Made by a program: the position numbers and the translations under genes. 64,000 bases of DNA. Origin: Fundicoccus sp052116145. Lineage in GTDB: Bacteria > Bacillota > Bacilli > Lactobacillales > Aerococcaceae. Shown piece by piece: positions 53,235 through 61,033 of the stretch (within the stretch, counting starts at the first letter, position 1; each line of letters begins with the position of its first letter). The notes below the pieces were generated by a model that ran no database searches, was not told where the DNA came from, and saw only the letters and a program-made list of their open reading frames with translations. The stretch spans positions 1 through 64,000 of the forward strand of contig NZ_JBQKLQ010000003.1 of the NCBI RefSeq assembly GCF_052116145.1, written 5' to 3'.

Positions 53235-54086
53235 TTAATTTGCCCGAATCTCTTGGATTCTGGCTTTAAATAATTCTTTCAATTGTTCATTTAAATCACT
53301 TATAACATCCCATTGCTTTTGATCGTCTAGGCCTGCGATATAGATTAAACGCATTAATAATCCATGTATTTCATCCGCATCCATATTCGATCGTTCTTGC
53401 AACCAAGCATCATCTACGAATAGCACTTCATGAGCCACTATGTTTCGCAAGTCTTTCTCAACTTGACGCACTTGAGTCGCTGTCTCTTTAATATCCTCAT
53501 CTTTGCCATAATCCATCAATAATTTCAAAAGATGACTCGAACTCACATAATGATTGTAATTGAAATGCTTCCCATAATATTTCTGCCAGCTTTTATGCAC
53601 CTGGTTATGACCACTCTCAATTTTCTCTTGATTCCACTGCAAACCCTTATAAATCAAACGACCATCTGTCGTTTCTTTTGATACTTGTATCATATACTGA
53701 TCCAAATCGGGTAACGCATGTTTAACCACCACAAGGCGCATAACATCCACCAATATAGGCGTTAAACCACGCAAATAGTCTGCATATTCATATTCTGAAA
53801 GATTTAGCATCAAATTTTGCGTATAACTATATACTTTACGCTCAAGAAAAGAAGGGTGTTGTAGAAAATCAAGATGAAGTTTTGGGGCCAATGTTTCGAT
53901 TGTCTTCAAGTCCACACTAATAATCGCCTGAAGCAATGCTAATGTATCCTGAATTTGGGAGGTGCTCCAATGAGGGTGGTTCGCTAAAAACTCATCCAAC
54001 GGGATATATTGATAATAATCTAACATATGCGTAATAAGAGCCCCTTGAATCCGAAGCTCCATCGACGAATCAGATGCCTGAACCAA
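53235..54086 (-). CDS. Unknown protein with a HEPN-like RNase motif, leading the murA-rho operon
   Basis: No family recognised with certainty. The product is mostly helical and has a clear R-x4-H motif, LRNIVAHEVLFVDDAW near residue 220, within a helical context, as in HEPN RNases (Csm6, RNase LS and others). No CARF or other sensor domain precedes it; residues 1-120 hold a possible winged-helix-like part (DEFLANHPHWSTSQIQDTL) and a helical part. TTG 54086 is chosen because GAGGTGA lies 6 bases upstream; GTG 54092 would abut it. The gene is 33 bp before murA. Whether it is a nuclease is inference from one motif. Confidence 0.55.
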   Translation of the reverse strand: MVQASDSSMELRIQGALITHMLDYYQYIPLDEFLANHPHWSTSQIQDTLALLQAIISVDLKTIETLAPKLHLDFLQHPSFLERKVYSYTQNLMLNLSEYEYADYLRGLTPILVDVMRLVVVKHALPDLDQYMIQVSKETTDGRLIYKGLQWNQEKIESGHNQVHKSWQKYYGKHFNYNHYVSSSHLLKLLMDYGKDEDIKETATQVRQVEKDLRNIVAHEVLFVDDAWLQERSNMDADEIHGLLMRLIYIAGLDDQKQWDVISDLNEQLKELFKARIQEIRAN

Positions 54087-54117
54087 ATACACTCACCTCA
54101 CAATATATTACCCCAGT

Positions 54118-54126
54118 ATTTTAACA
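54118..54126 (-). promoter_or_regulatory. Extended -10 promoter ahead of the HEPN-like gene
   Basis: TGTTAAAAT on the minus strand about 35 bases before the start codon; no good -35 box. Confidence 0.4.
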
Positions 54127-54308
54127 TACTATCCACCGAACTTACATGAAAAAAAACTAACCTAACCAATTCTTAAAGGCTACGTAACAAAACCCTAAAA
54201 GCCAAGACCACTATTAATGGCAAAATAGGGCTAAAAAGTCTCGCTCGATGATTCTATCAGAGCCAGACGCTAAAAAGCAAGCTTTCGGCCTTTGATACTT
54301 AGCCACAC

Positions 54309-54343
54309 AAAAACACACGCCACCTTTACAAGGCAACGTGTGT
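54309..54343 (-). terminator. Terminator of the MFS gene
   Basis: ACACACGTTGCCTT pairs with AAGGTGGCGTGTGT, followed on the minus strand by TTTTTGTG. Confidence 0.85.
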
Positions 54344-54371
54344 TCATAAGTAAGCTTATCTATAGTAGACT

Positions 54372-55646
54372 TTAAATTTCTGCCAAGGGAGCTACCGCCA
54401 CAGAACTGGCTTTGCTGGCACTTTGCCCATGTTTTATATAGCGCGCCTGTTTCAGATTCGGTATACTCATCATAAATACGAAGCTAATGACATACAGGCT
54501 AGCTAGAAAGAGCATCACGGTTGGAACACCTGACGAATCAAGTATCATTCCGATAATTACTGATGAGAAGCCTCCCACGGCACGACCCACATTTAAAATC
54601 GTATTGTTCGCGACCGTTCGAACTTCATAAGGATACAAACGAGTAATCATTGCCCCATAGCCGGCAAACATCCCGTTAACGAAGAAGCCTAAGATTGCGC
54701 CTCCAATTAATAATTGGGGCCCTGTTTTAGCAAAGGTAAAGCAGTAAACCGATGCAGCAGAACAACAAAGAAAGACGCCGTAAACTAAGCGCGGACCAAA
54801 GTGATCAAGTAATTGACCGAAAACTAGCATACCTAAGCACATTCCAAGAATCGTCGTGACCATCCAAGCGCTTGAGCCACTAACACTGACGCCGATATTG
54901 GCTTGCATAATCGTCGGTAACCAGTTCATCATGCCAAAGTAACCCGCAATTTGAACAGTCGTCATAACCATTAAAGCAAGCGTTTGATGCATCAAAGCTT
55001 TCGTTTTAAACAAGTCAGCGATGCGCCCTTTACTTGTTGATGCTGAATTCGTCGTTTGGCGACCGCTATCTGATACATGAGTGGCATCAACCGCAAAGTG
55101 CATCCAGATAACTAAAACAAGTGGTAACAGACCGAACAAGAACAGTCCGCGCCAACCGAATAGTGGGGCGATTAAACCTGCTAGAATCGCTGATGTAATC
55201 GAACCAACTTGGCCGACAATCCCATTTAAAGAACTGATACGCCCCATTCTTTCTTGAGGGACAATACCGGCCATAATCGAGATAGCTACACCGTATTCTC
55301 CCCCAACACCGATTCCCGCAATAAAGCGCATTAAGTATAGATAGCCTATACTTTCTGTAAAGAAAATTAAACCGGTTGCGACCGAGAAAATAATGACGGT
55401 CCATTTAAATACCTTAAATTTATTGTAACGGTCTGCTAAAACCCCGAAAACCACGCCGCCAAATAGCATGCCAAAGTTGGTAATCGTACCGATCCAACCG
55501 CCTTGGGCACTGGTTAAATTAAGTTGTGTAATAATCGTCGACATTGTGAACGCTAGAAACATGACGTTTAAATCGTCCATGCCTGAAGCGATAATGGCAG
55601 CAACTAGCGCTCTGCGGTCGTTCTTATTCTGTTCATATGTGTTCAT
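54372..55646 (-). CDS. MFS transporter, AAHS/SP-like
   Basis: Twelve membrane segments expected over 424 residues. Signatures: DDLNVMFLAFTMS in the first helix, GVLADRYNKFKVF in the first loop, LYLMRFIAGIGVGGEYG in helix 4 (typical for sugar and aromatic-acid porters), and GQLLDHFGPRLVYG in the second half. Substrate is not determined. It lies 97 bp after pyrE on the same strand and may belong to the pyr transcript, so uptake of orotate or a pyrimidine is one idea, an aromatic acid another. Its own terminator follows. Confidence 0.85.
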   Translation of the reverse strand: MNTYEQNKNDRRALVAAIIASGMDDLNVMFLAFTMSTIITQLNLTSAQGGWIGTITNFGMLFGGVVFGVLADRYNKFKVFKWTVIIFSVATGLIFFTESIGYLYLMRFIAGIGVGGEYGVAISIMAGIVPQERMGRISSLNGIVGQVGSITSAILAGLIAPLFGWRGLFLFGLLPLVLVIWMHFAVDATHVSDSGRQTTNSASTSKGRIADLFKTKALMHQTLALMVMTTVQIAGYFGMMNWLPTIMQANIGVSVSGSSAWMVTTILGMCLGMLVFGQLLDHFGPRLVYGVFLCCSAASVYCFTFAKTGPQLLIGGAILGFFVNGMFAGYGAMITRLYPYEVRTVANNTILNVGRAVGGFSSVIIGMILDSSGVPTVMLFLASLYVISFVFMMSIPNLKQARYIKHGQSASKASSVAVAPLAEI

Positions 55647-55743
55647 TGTATTTTTTCCCCTTAATGGAAGCTCACAGGCTTCCTTTATTAATGGCTATTG
55701 AGTTTTCGCAAGTGACTTGAGTACTTTGTTACTATGTGATCGC

Positions 55744-56397
55744 CTATGATTGAGTAAAGGCTTGTGACCAAGCTTGTGGATCTTGATACCATTGCTCCAA
55801 CGTTTCTCGGTGGGCTGCTAAGTTTTCGTTTTTGACTGCTTGATTAATTAGAATTTGGTAATCCGTTAAGGTATGTAGCGGATAAGTCGTTTCTTCAAAG
55901 GCCACTTTGCCTTTAGCAAGTAAGTAATTGAAGATGGCACACACCCCGAGTACTTCACCGCCGGCTTGTGTGACCATGTCGGCTGCTTGTATCACGCTGC
56001 CACCCGTACTGATTAAATCTTCAATCATCACGACTTTTTGACCCGCTTTTAGCTGACCTTCGATGGCATTCTGTTTGCCGTGGGCTTTGGCGCTCGAGCG
56101 CACGTAGATCATTGGTTTATTCAGTAAGTAAGCAACAATCGCCGCATGTGGAATGCCGGCTGTGGCTGTGCCTGCAATGACATCGACGTCAGAAAATTCG
56201 CTTTGAATTAAATCAGCTAATGCCTGTTCGACTTGTTGACGAGCCGCTGGATAACTGATAATCAGACGATTATCACAATAAATCGGTGTCTTCAAGCCAC
56301 TTGCCCATGTAAAAGGTTCTGTCGGATTCAAGCTGACTGCACCGATTTCTAGTAAGATATCGGCTATTTCTAAACTGGTTTTAGGTGTGTGTGTCAT
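55744..56397 (-). CDS. pyrE: Orotate phosphoribosyltransferase
   Basis: Makes OMP from orotate and PRPP. PRPP-binding motif VMIEDLISTGGSV (about residue 123), RSSAKAHGKQNAIEG loop, and GTATAGIPHAAIVAYLL. Length 217 is normal. Its ATG overlaps the pyrF stop codon (TAATGA), with GGGGGAAG upstream, so pyrF and pyrE are coupled. Confidence 0.96.
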   Translation of the reverse strand: MTHTPKTSLEIADILLEIGAVSLNPTEPFTWASGLKTPIYCDNRLIISYPAARQQVEQALADLIQSEFSDVDVIAGTATAGIPHAAIVAYLLNKPMIYVRSSAKAHGKQNAIEGQLKAGQKVVMIEDLISTGGSVIQAADMVTQAGGEVLGVCAIFNYLLAKGKVAFEETTYPLHTLTDYQILINQAVKNENLAAHRETLEQWYQDPQAWSQAFTQS

Positions 56398-57137
56398 TAG
56401 GCTTCCCCCTTAGTTTTAGCTGCTTGCCAGGCTTGTGTTAGTTGGCGATAAGTTTCGAGAGGCTTCTGTGCACGCGTGATTGGACGTCCGACTACAATAT
56501 AGTCGCTTCCGATGGCAGCGGCTTTTTCGGGTGTGGCGATTCGGTATTGGTCATCTTGAGTGACTTCATTACTTGCCAAGCGAATACCCGGAGTGACCGT
56601 TAGAAAGTTTTTACCTAACGCTGCTTTGATTTGTGCTGCTTCAAGTGGCGAACAAACGACACCATCCAGGCCAGCAGCAGCTGTCGTTTTAGCATATTGG
56701 CTGACGCTTTCGTTGAGGCTGACACGGCTCAATTGTTCGTTGAGCACTTGTGCTTCAGTGGTTGACGTTAATTGAGTCACTGCGATCAGTAGCGGTGTTT
56801 CAGCTCCTGCTGGGGTACCGGCTACTAAACCTTCTTTGGCCGCTTCTAGCATGCTTGATCCGCCCATTGCATGGACATTAACCATTGAAACGCCTAATTG
56901 AGCAAGGATGCTCATGCTGCGCTTGACAGTGTTGGGTATATCGTGCAATTTCAGATCTAAGAAAAGTTTGTGTCCAGCGGCTACCAATTCACGCACCAAT
57001 TCAGGACCGTTCATGTAGTACATTTCCATCCCCACTTTTAAATTGAGTGTTTCACCCGTGGGAAATAATGTTAAAAACTCTTGCAGCTCGTTGACAGTTG
57101 CGAAATCAAGCGCAATAATTGGTAGTTTACTATCCAT
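56397..57137 (-). CDS. pyrF: Orotidine 5'-phosphate decarboxylase
   Basis: Last step of UMP synthesis. The catalytic Asp-Lys-Asp set is in LFLDLKLHDIPNT (about residue 60); IALDFATVNE and VTPGIRL, and VGRPITRA are further signatures. ATG 57137 is chosen because AAGGAG is 10 bases before it; a TTG at 57146 lies too close to the site. First of pyrF-pyrE, behind a leader with promoter and terminator. Other pyr genes are not in the window. Confidence 0.96.
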   Translation of the reverse strand: MDSKLPIIALDFATVNELQEFLTLFPTGETLNLKVGMEMYYMNGPELVRELVAAGHKLFLDLKLHDIPNTVKRSMSILAQLGVSMVNVHAMGGSSMLEAAKEGLVAGTPAGAETPLLIAVTQLTSTTEAQVLNEQLSRVSLNESVSQYAKTTAAAGLDGVVCSPLEAAQIKAALGKNFLTVTPGIRLASNEVTQDDQYRIATPEKAAAIGSDYIVVGRPITRAQKPLETYRQLTQAWQAAKTKGEA

Positions 57138-57179
57138 TTTTATCAAACTCCTTATGCTTAAGATTCATATTTGGCCCAT

Positions 57180-57210
57180 AAAAAAAGATCAGTAACCGTA
57201 GTTACTGATC
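57180..57210 (-). terminator. Leader terminator (attenuator) of pyrF-pyrE
   Basis: Perfect stem GATCAGTAAC/GTTACTGATC with a four-base loop, followed by seven T on the minus strand, about 45 bases before the pyrF start and downstream of the pyr promoter. Confidence 0.85.
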
Positions 57211-57273
57211 GTGAGTACACAAAGAAAGACACTCAGCCCTATTGTGGGGGCAAAGTTAAACGTGTGATTCTTT

Positions 57274-57291
57274 CGTGTTTCACGGAACACG
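57274..57291 (-). promoter_or_regulatory. Candidate PyrR-binding hairpin in the pyr leader
   Basis: CGTGTT pairs with AACACG around a loop CCGTGA, which fits the CNGNGA hexaloop known for PyrR-bound anti-antiterminators; the base pairs flanking the loop differ from the usual C-G. The 3' arm ACACGAAAGAA can instead pair with TTCTTTGTGT near 57220, giving an alternative structure. Confidence 0.5.
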
Positions 57292-57320
57292 ATTAAAGAA
57301 ATTCTATATAAGTTGTTTGT

Positions 57321-57349
57321 ATTTTAGACCTTATCCAGCCCTTTGTCAA
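57321..57349 (-). promoter_or_regulatory. Sigma-A promoter of pyrF-pyrE
   Basis: TTGACA, a 17-base spacer and TAAAAT on the minus strand, just past the stop of the AEC pseudogene. Gives a leader of about 180 bases. Confidence 0.75.
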
Positions 57350-57356
57350 GCAAGTA

Positions 57357-58282
57357 TTACGTCAGACCCAATAGATTCACAATGAAAGGGATGGTCACGA
57401 CCGATAATAAGGTCGTGACAAAGACATAGCGAGCAGCTAGGCCGACGTCCGCCTCATAGAGAATCGCAAAACTGGTAGAAACTGCGGGTCCCGGCATGCC
57501 GGCAATCACAATCAGAACACTCAATATAATCGGATTGCTAATAAAGGAAGCGAATATCAGATAGACCATCATCGGGAAAAGCAGCATCTTGATAAAAGCT
57601 AAGCCATAGACTTCGCGGCTCATTAAAGCAAAGCGAATATCCAGTTTCGCCATTGCCATTCCAATCACAAACATCGCCAGAGGCGTTGTCATGGCACCCA
57701 CTAGACTAAAAAAATCCGCCATTACGATGGGCAATCTCCAATCGAAAACGAAGAAAACAATCACCACAATCGAAGCCAGAAAGCCTGGCGAGAATAGAAT
57801 TTTTACGAGTGATGGTGGTTTAGCCTCTTGATGGCTGTGTTTGGCCATTGCCCAAGCACCATAAGAAAAAGAAAACAGGTTAGTCGGGATATTCATCAAA
57901 GCCGCATAAAACATCGCCCCTTCACCGTACATCGCTAAAATTACCGGTAGACCCATGAAGCCTGATTTGTTGATGATCAACAAATCTTGGCGACTCCCGG
58001 GGATTTCTGGGGGAATTTAAACCACCTGGTCATTAAGCTCGCGAGGGGAATATACAGTCCGAATAAGAGAAAGGCAATCAACAGGAAGGTCATTGCCTCA
58101 CGCTTAGTTCCTAGTGAACCGGCCGAGTTCACGGTCGATAAAATAAGGGCAGGCGAAGCAATTTGCGTGATCATGACCGATAAGTCCGACTCAGCATGGT
58201 CACTAAACAAGGATAACTTAGCCGCAATGAACCCTCCTATCATTACAGCAACTAACAAACTCATTGGTACAATTGCTGACAT
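57357..58282 (-). pseudogene. AEC-family transporter broken by one frameshift
   Basis: The first part (from ATG 58282, with AAAGGGG upstream: MSAIVPMSLLVAVMIGGFIA) ends in frame as FKFPQKSPGVAKIC at 57977; the second part starts in another frame at INKSGFMGLPVILAMYGEGA, the classic middle of an auxin-efflux-carrier (AEC) protein. Adding one G to the run CCCCGGG (near 57995-58001) joins them as KSPGSRQDLLIINKSGFMG. All ten membrane segments are otherwise present, and the ending PFIVNLLGLT is normal. This may be a fresh mutation or a sequencing error. Substrates of the family include malate and other organic acids. Confidence 0.85.
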
Positions 58283-58496
58283 ACGCTCGTCCCCTTTACC
58301 ATATATTATTCCATATGATACCATATAAATTCGTTTTCATTGCGATATTTTTTTGCGTCTAGCGCTATTCTTTCTTGGGATAGTTTTCACTTGCCTTACT
58401 TTTAGGGACGGGCCGCCGGCAGGCACCAAGCGGCTGGGAGTTGAGGCTTTAAGGGCCTTTCAAGTTGAGGGCTGTTGTGCCTCTTTGATTCGTGGA

Positions 58497-58528
58497 AAAC
58501 ATAAACAGCCAGACGTAACGTCTGGCTG
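58497..58528 (-). terminator. Terminator after the AllH-N-like gene
   Basis: Perfect palindrome CAGCCAGACGT/ACGTCTGGCTG followed by TTTATGTTTT on the minus strand, about 25 bp past the stop codon. Confidence 0.85.
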
Positions 58529-58552
58529 AGTGTGTTAATTTATGTGATTGCG

Positions 58553-58882
58553 CTAAGCGAATGTTTCTGTTTCGCTAAAGATGAGTCGTTGGGCGTCTGG
58601 TTCGGAATAGAAGGTCCATTGGCCTGTTCCAGTTCTGAGTGTTTCTCCGACGGAGACTTTGGCAATGATGTTGTTCAACGCTTCTGCTTCGACTGATATT
58701 TCTGCTTCTAGGCCGTCGTTTTTATGGGGGACGAGTTCGATTTCTCGGTCCTCGATGGATAATGTGATGGAATCGTCTGATACTTTAGTGACCTTTGCAC
58801 CTACAGCTGATTGGGTAGCGAACCAGTCTGAAAGTTCTTGTTTGATCCTCACTGTACTTCTGAACATATTCTTGTTTCTCAT
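58553..58882 (-). CDS. Small protein resembling the N-terminal part of AllH/DUF2877
   Basis: A 109-residue soluble protein without signal or membrane segment. Its C-terminal half aligns by eye with the first third of the DUF2877 protein encoded two genes upstream: both have a short His/Lys turn, then a Glu-rich strand and helix ending VG, and then WTFYS followed by a Pro and a Leu-rich strand (TGTGQWTFYSEPDAQRL here, TPTAWTFYSRPNLLQL there). ATG 58882 is chosen because AGCGGTG precedes it at 6-7 bases. It has its own extended -10 promoter and terminator, but follows the carbamate kinase gene on the same strand. Function unknown; relation to AllH is inference. Confidence 0.6.
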   Translation of the reverse strand: MRNKNMFRSTVRIKQELSDWFATQSAVGAKVTKVSDDSITLSIEDREIELVPHKNDGLEAEISVEAEALNNIIAKVSVGETLRTGTGQWTFYSEPDAQRLIFSETETFA

Positions 58883-58992
58883 TCTATACACCGCTTTCTT
58901 CGAAAAACATCTACACCATGTGAATGGTTATGCACATTAAGATTCATTGAAACTACCCTTTTTCGCGCATTTCTTCAACACGCTACTTCTTT

Positions 58993-59001
58993 AGTATACC
59001 A
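58993..59001 (-). promoter_or_regulatory. Extended -10 promoter of the AllH-N-like gene
   Basis: TGGTATACT on the minus strand, about 110 bases before the start codon; no good -35 box. Confidence 0.5.
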
Positions 59002-59084
59002 TATTTGCTTCTGCTTAGCTAAGGGACACCCTTGTGCTTGGTTTTCCGGCGCTTTTAAGTGGCATTTTTTTCGTTTAGGGTGAA

Positions 59085-59132
59085 AACAAACAGCCCTCCC
59101 TCGTCGATTGTTTTCGTTGAGGAAGGGCTGTT
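59085..59132 (-). terminator. Terminator of the oxamate carbamoyltransferase operon
   Basis: ACAGCCCTTCCTC pairs with GAGGGAGGGCTGT, followed on the minus strand by TTGTTTTC. Lies just past the carbamate kinase stop. Confidence 0.8.
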
Positions 59133-59145
59133 GGATATTTGGATA

Positions 59146-60087
59146 TTATTCGGCTGAGACAACAGTTGCGGAGCCTTCGCCCATGACTGCTTCGATGTTT
59201 TCCAATGATGTGATGACTGCTTTACCTTTTGGGTTGTTTTCCACAAAGGAAATTGCGGCTTCTACTTTTGGTAACATGCTGCCTGGTGCGAATTGCTCTT
59301 CTGCAATCCAGTTGTTCAACTGAGCGACAGTGACGTTTTCTAATTTTTCTTGGTTAGGTTTGTTGTAGTTTACGAAAACATTGTCGACTCCTGTTAGGAT
59401 AACTAGGAAGTCAGCTTCGACTAATTCTGCTAATTTGGCTGAAGCGAAATCTTTGTCAATGACGGCTTCAACGCCTTCATAACCATAGTCAACTTTTTTA
59501 ACTGGGATACCGCCACCACCTGCAGAGATTGTAACAAAATCTTGTTCAATCATTGCTTTGATGACTGGGTACTCTACAATGCTGATTGGTTTTGGTGAGG
59601 CAACCACTTTACGGTAGCCACGACCAGCATCTTCCACATAAGTATCGCCGGTAGCTTCTGTAGCTGCTTTGGCTTCTTCTTCTGTTAAGAATGGGCCAAC
59701 AGGTTTTGTAAGATGAGTAAAGGCACTGTCGTTTTCGTCGACAACGACTTGAGTTACGACCGAAGCGACTTGTTTGTCGATGCCGCCTTCGGCTAGTGCT
59801 TCATTCATCATGTTTTGTAGCCAGTAGCCAATTGAACCTTGTGTCATCGCCACTAAAGTGTCTAGAGGCATTGCTGGGTTCTTTTCTGAATCTGCTGCCA
59901 CTTGTTGAAGCAATAAGTTACCGACTTGTGGCCCGTTTCCGTGACTAATAATCAATTGGTGCCCTTGTTTAATTAATTCAATCAGACGTTTGCTTGTGTA
60001 ACGTAAGGCTTCAATTTGTCCTTTAGCTGATGGATCATCTGTTAAAATGGCGTTTCCGCCCAATGCTACTACGATTCTTTTTCCCAT
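59146..60087 (-). CDS. arcC: Carbamate kinase (catabolic, AllK/ArcC type)
   Basis: Makes ATP from carbamoyl phosphate and ADP. Signatures: VVALGGNAIL (residues 5-14), ISHGNGPQVGNLLLQ, MTQGSIGYWLQ, VSAGGGGIPV and the nucleotide loop VDNVFVNY. Length 313 is standard. GGAGG precedes the ATG. Only 16 bp separate it from the DUF2877 gene and the three genes form one operon, so it should use carbamoyl phosphate released from oxalurate rather than arginine; in Escherichia coli the corresponding gene is allK (ybcF). No arginine deiminase genes are seen in the window. Confidence 0.93.
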   Translation of the reverse strand: MGKRIVVALGGNAILTDDPSAKGQIEALRYTSKRLIELIKQGHQLIISHGNGPQVGNLLLQQVAADSEKNPAMPLDTLVAMTQGSIGYWLQNMMNEALAEGGIDKQVASVVTQVVVDENDSAFTHLTKPVGPFLTEEEAKAATEATGDTYVEDAGRGYRKVVASPKPISIVEYPVIKAMIEQDFVTISAGGGGIPVKKVDYGYEGVEAVIDKDFASAKLAELVEADFLVILTGVDNVFVNYNKPNQEKLENVTVAQLNNWIAEEQFAPGSMLPKVEAAISFVENNPKGKAVITSLENIEAVMGEGSATVVSAE

Positions 60088-60103
60088 AATTACCTCCGAA
60101 AAT

Positions 60104-61027
60104 TTAAATAAATTTCAACACATTTAACATACCTAAGAGAATATCGTTGCCAGAAGTTGCGCCGTAGGCTTGTATCTGCTGGACAGCAGCTTTGAGTTGG
60201 CCTGTGTTGTCTGTTTTGATGGCCGTCAAGAGTTTCACCCAACTTAAGTTAACTTTTCCTGCAAACAGTGCCTGATAATAGGCCTGGCTAACGGCTGTCG
60301 TTGAGCGTTCTTGTAAAGCTGTTTGGACATAGTCAGACAAGCTATAACTGGGTCTTTCTTGTCCATGGTGACTTGCTGGTAAGGCGGCTTTGACGACCGT
60401 GTCAGACAAGTTCGTGTCCCTAGCGACTGCTTGTTCCAGCAATAGCATTCCTTGCAAGAAGTCGTCACCACTAGGCGTCAGGCCAATTCCTGCTCCGATG
60501 AATTGGCGAAGCAAGTCTGGCTGAAGAAAGTCCCCTGAAAGTTGGAGCGCAGCTTGATACTGCTCCAATAGCTGGGTCATGTCTGCTCTAAGTGCGAAAC
60601 CAGATTGAGCGTAGACGTTAGCTGCCTCGAGGCTTTCCTCTAGAGCGCTAGTCTTCAACTGTTCAAGGGTAATCGGCACAATATCTACAGCCACTTTCTC
60701 CACGTGACCTGGCACTAATTGTAGCAAATTTGGTCGCGAATAAAAAGTCCACGCCGTCGGTGTGATTCGAACTCTTTGCCCGACAACAAGGGCCTTTTGC
60801 AAATGTGAAAAGACCGATGCTTCGAGTGTTAAACCAAAGGCCGATACATCGCCACCGTGTTTACCGACGAATATCAGCTGACCTTGTAAATCTAAATTAA
60901 AGCCATTCGGAAAAACCGAATGGACTTTAATTTGCTGATGCGTCTGTTTGCCTAATAAGTCATCAGCCAAATACTGGCTGATGACAAATGAACTAGTCAG
61001 TGTTTGTTGAAAAGATTTAGTTGCCAC
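60104..61027 (-). CDS. allH: AllH-like subunit of oxamate carbamoyltransferase (DUF2877)
   Basis: DUF2877 protein, homologue of Escherichia coli YlbF, which with FdrA and YlbE makes oxamate carbamoyltransferase (AllFGH). Family signature GIGLTPSGDDFLQGMLL near residue 195 and HHGQERPSYSLSDYV after it; the N-terminal third contains WTFYSRPNLLQL. Length 307 is slightly longer than the E. coli protein. It starts at GTG 61027, six bases after the stop of the AllF-AllG fusion, and no better start is visible. The operon order is allFG, allH, carbamate kinase. Confidence 0.85.
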   Translation of the reverse strand: MATKSFQQTLTSSFVISQYLADDLLGKQTHQQIKVHSVFPNGFNLDLQGQLIFVGKHGGDVSAFGLTLEASVFSHLQKALVVGQRVRITPTAWTFYSRPNLLQLVPGHVEKVAVDIVPITLEQLKTSALEESLEAANVYAQSGFALRADMTQLLEQYQAALQLSGDFLQPDLLRQFIGAGIGLTPSGDDFLQGMLLLEQAVARDTNLSDTVVKAALPASHHGQERPSYSLSDYVQTALQERSTTAVSQAYYQALFAGKVNLSWVKLLTAIKTDNTGQLKAAVQQIQAYGATSGNDILLGMLNVLKFI

Positions 61028-61033
61028 CTTAAC

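Noticed and set aside
25880..54235. A shared word ATGGCAAAATAGGG near 25887 and 54215
   Set aside because: Only about 15 bases match, with little beyond; not enough for a repeat family.
57189..57290. 33-codon GTG-started leader peptide in the pyr leader ending inside the terminator stem
   Set aside because: Position is suggestive, but there is no ribosome site and no run of informative codons; the hairpin explanation is better.
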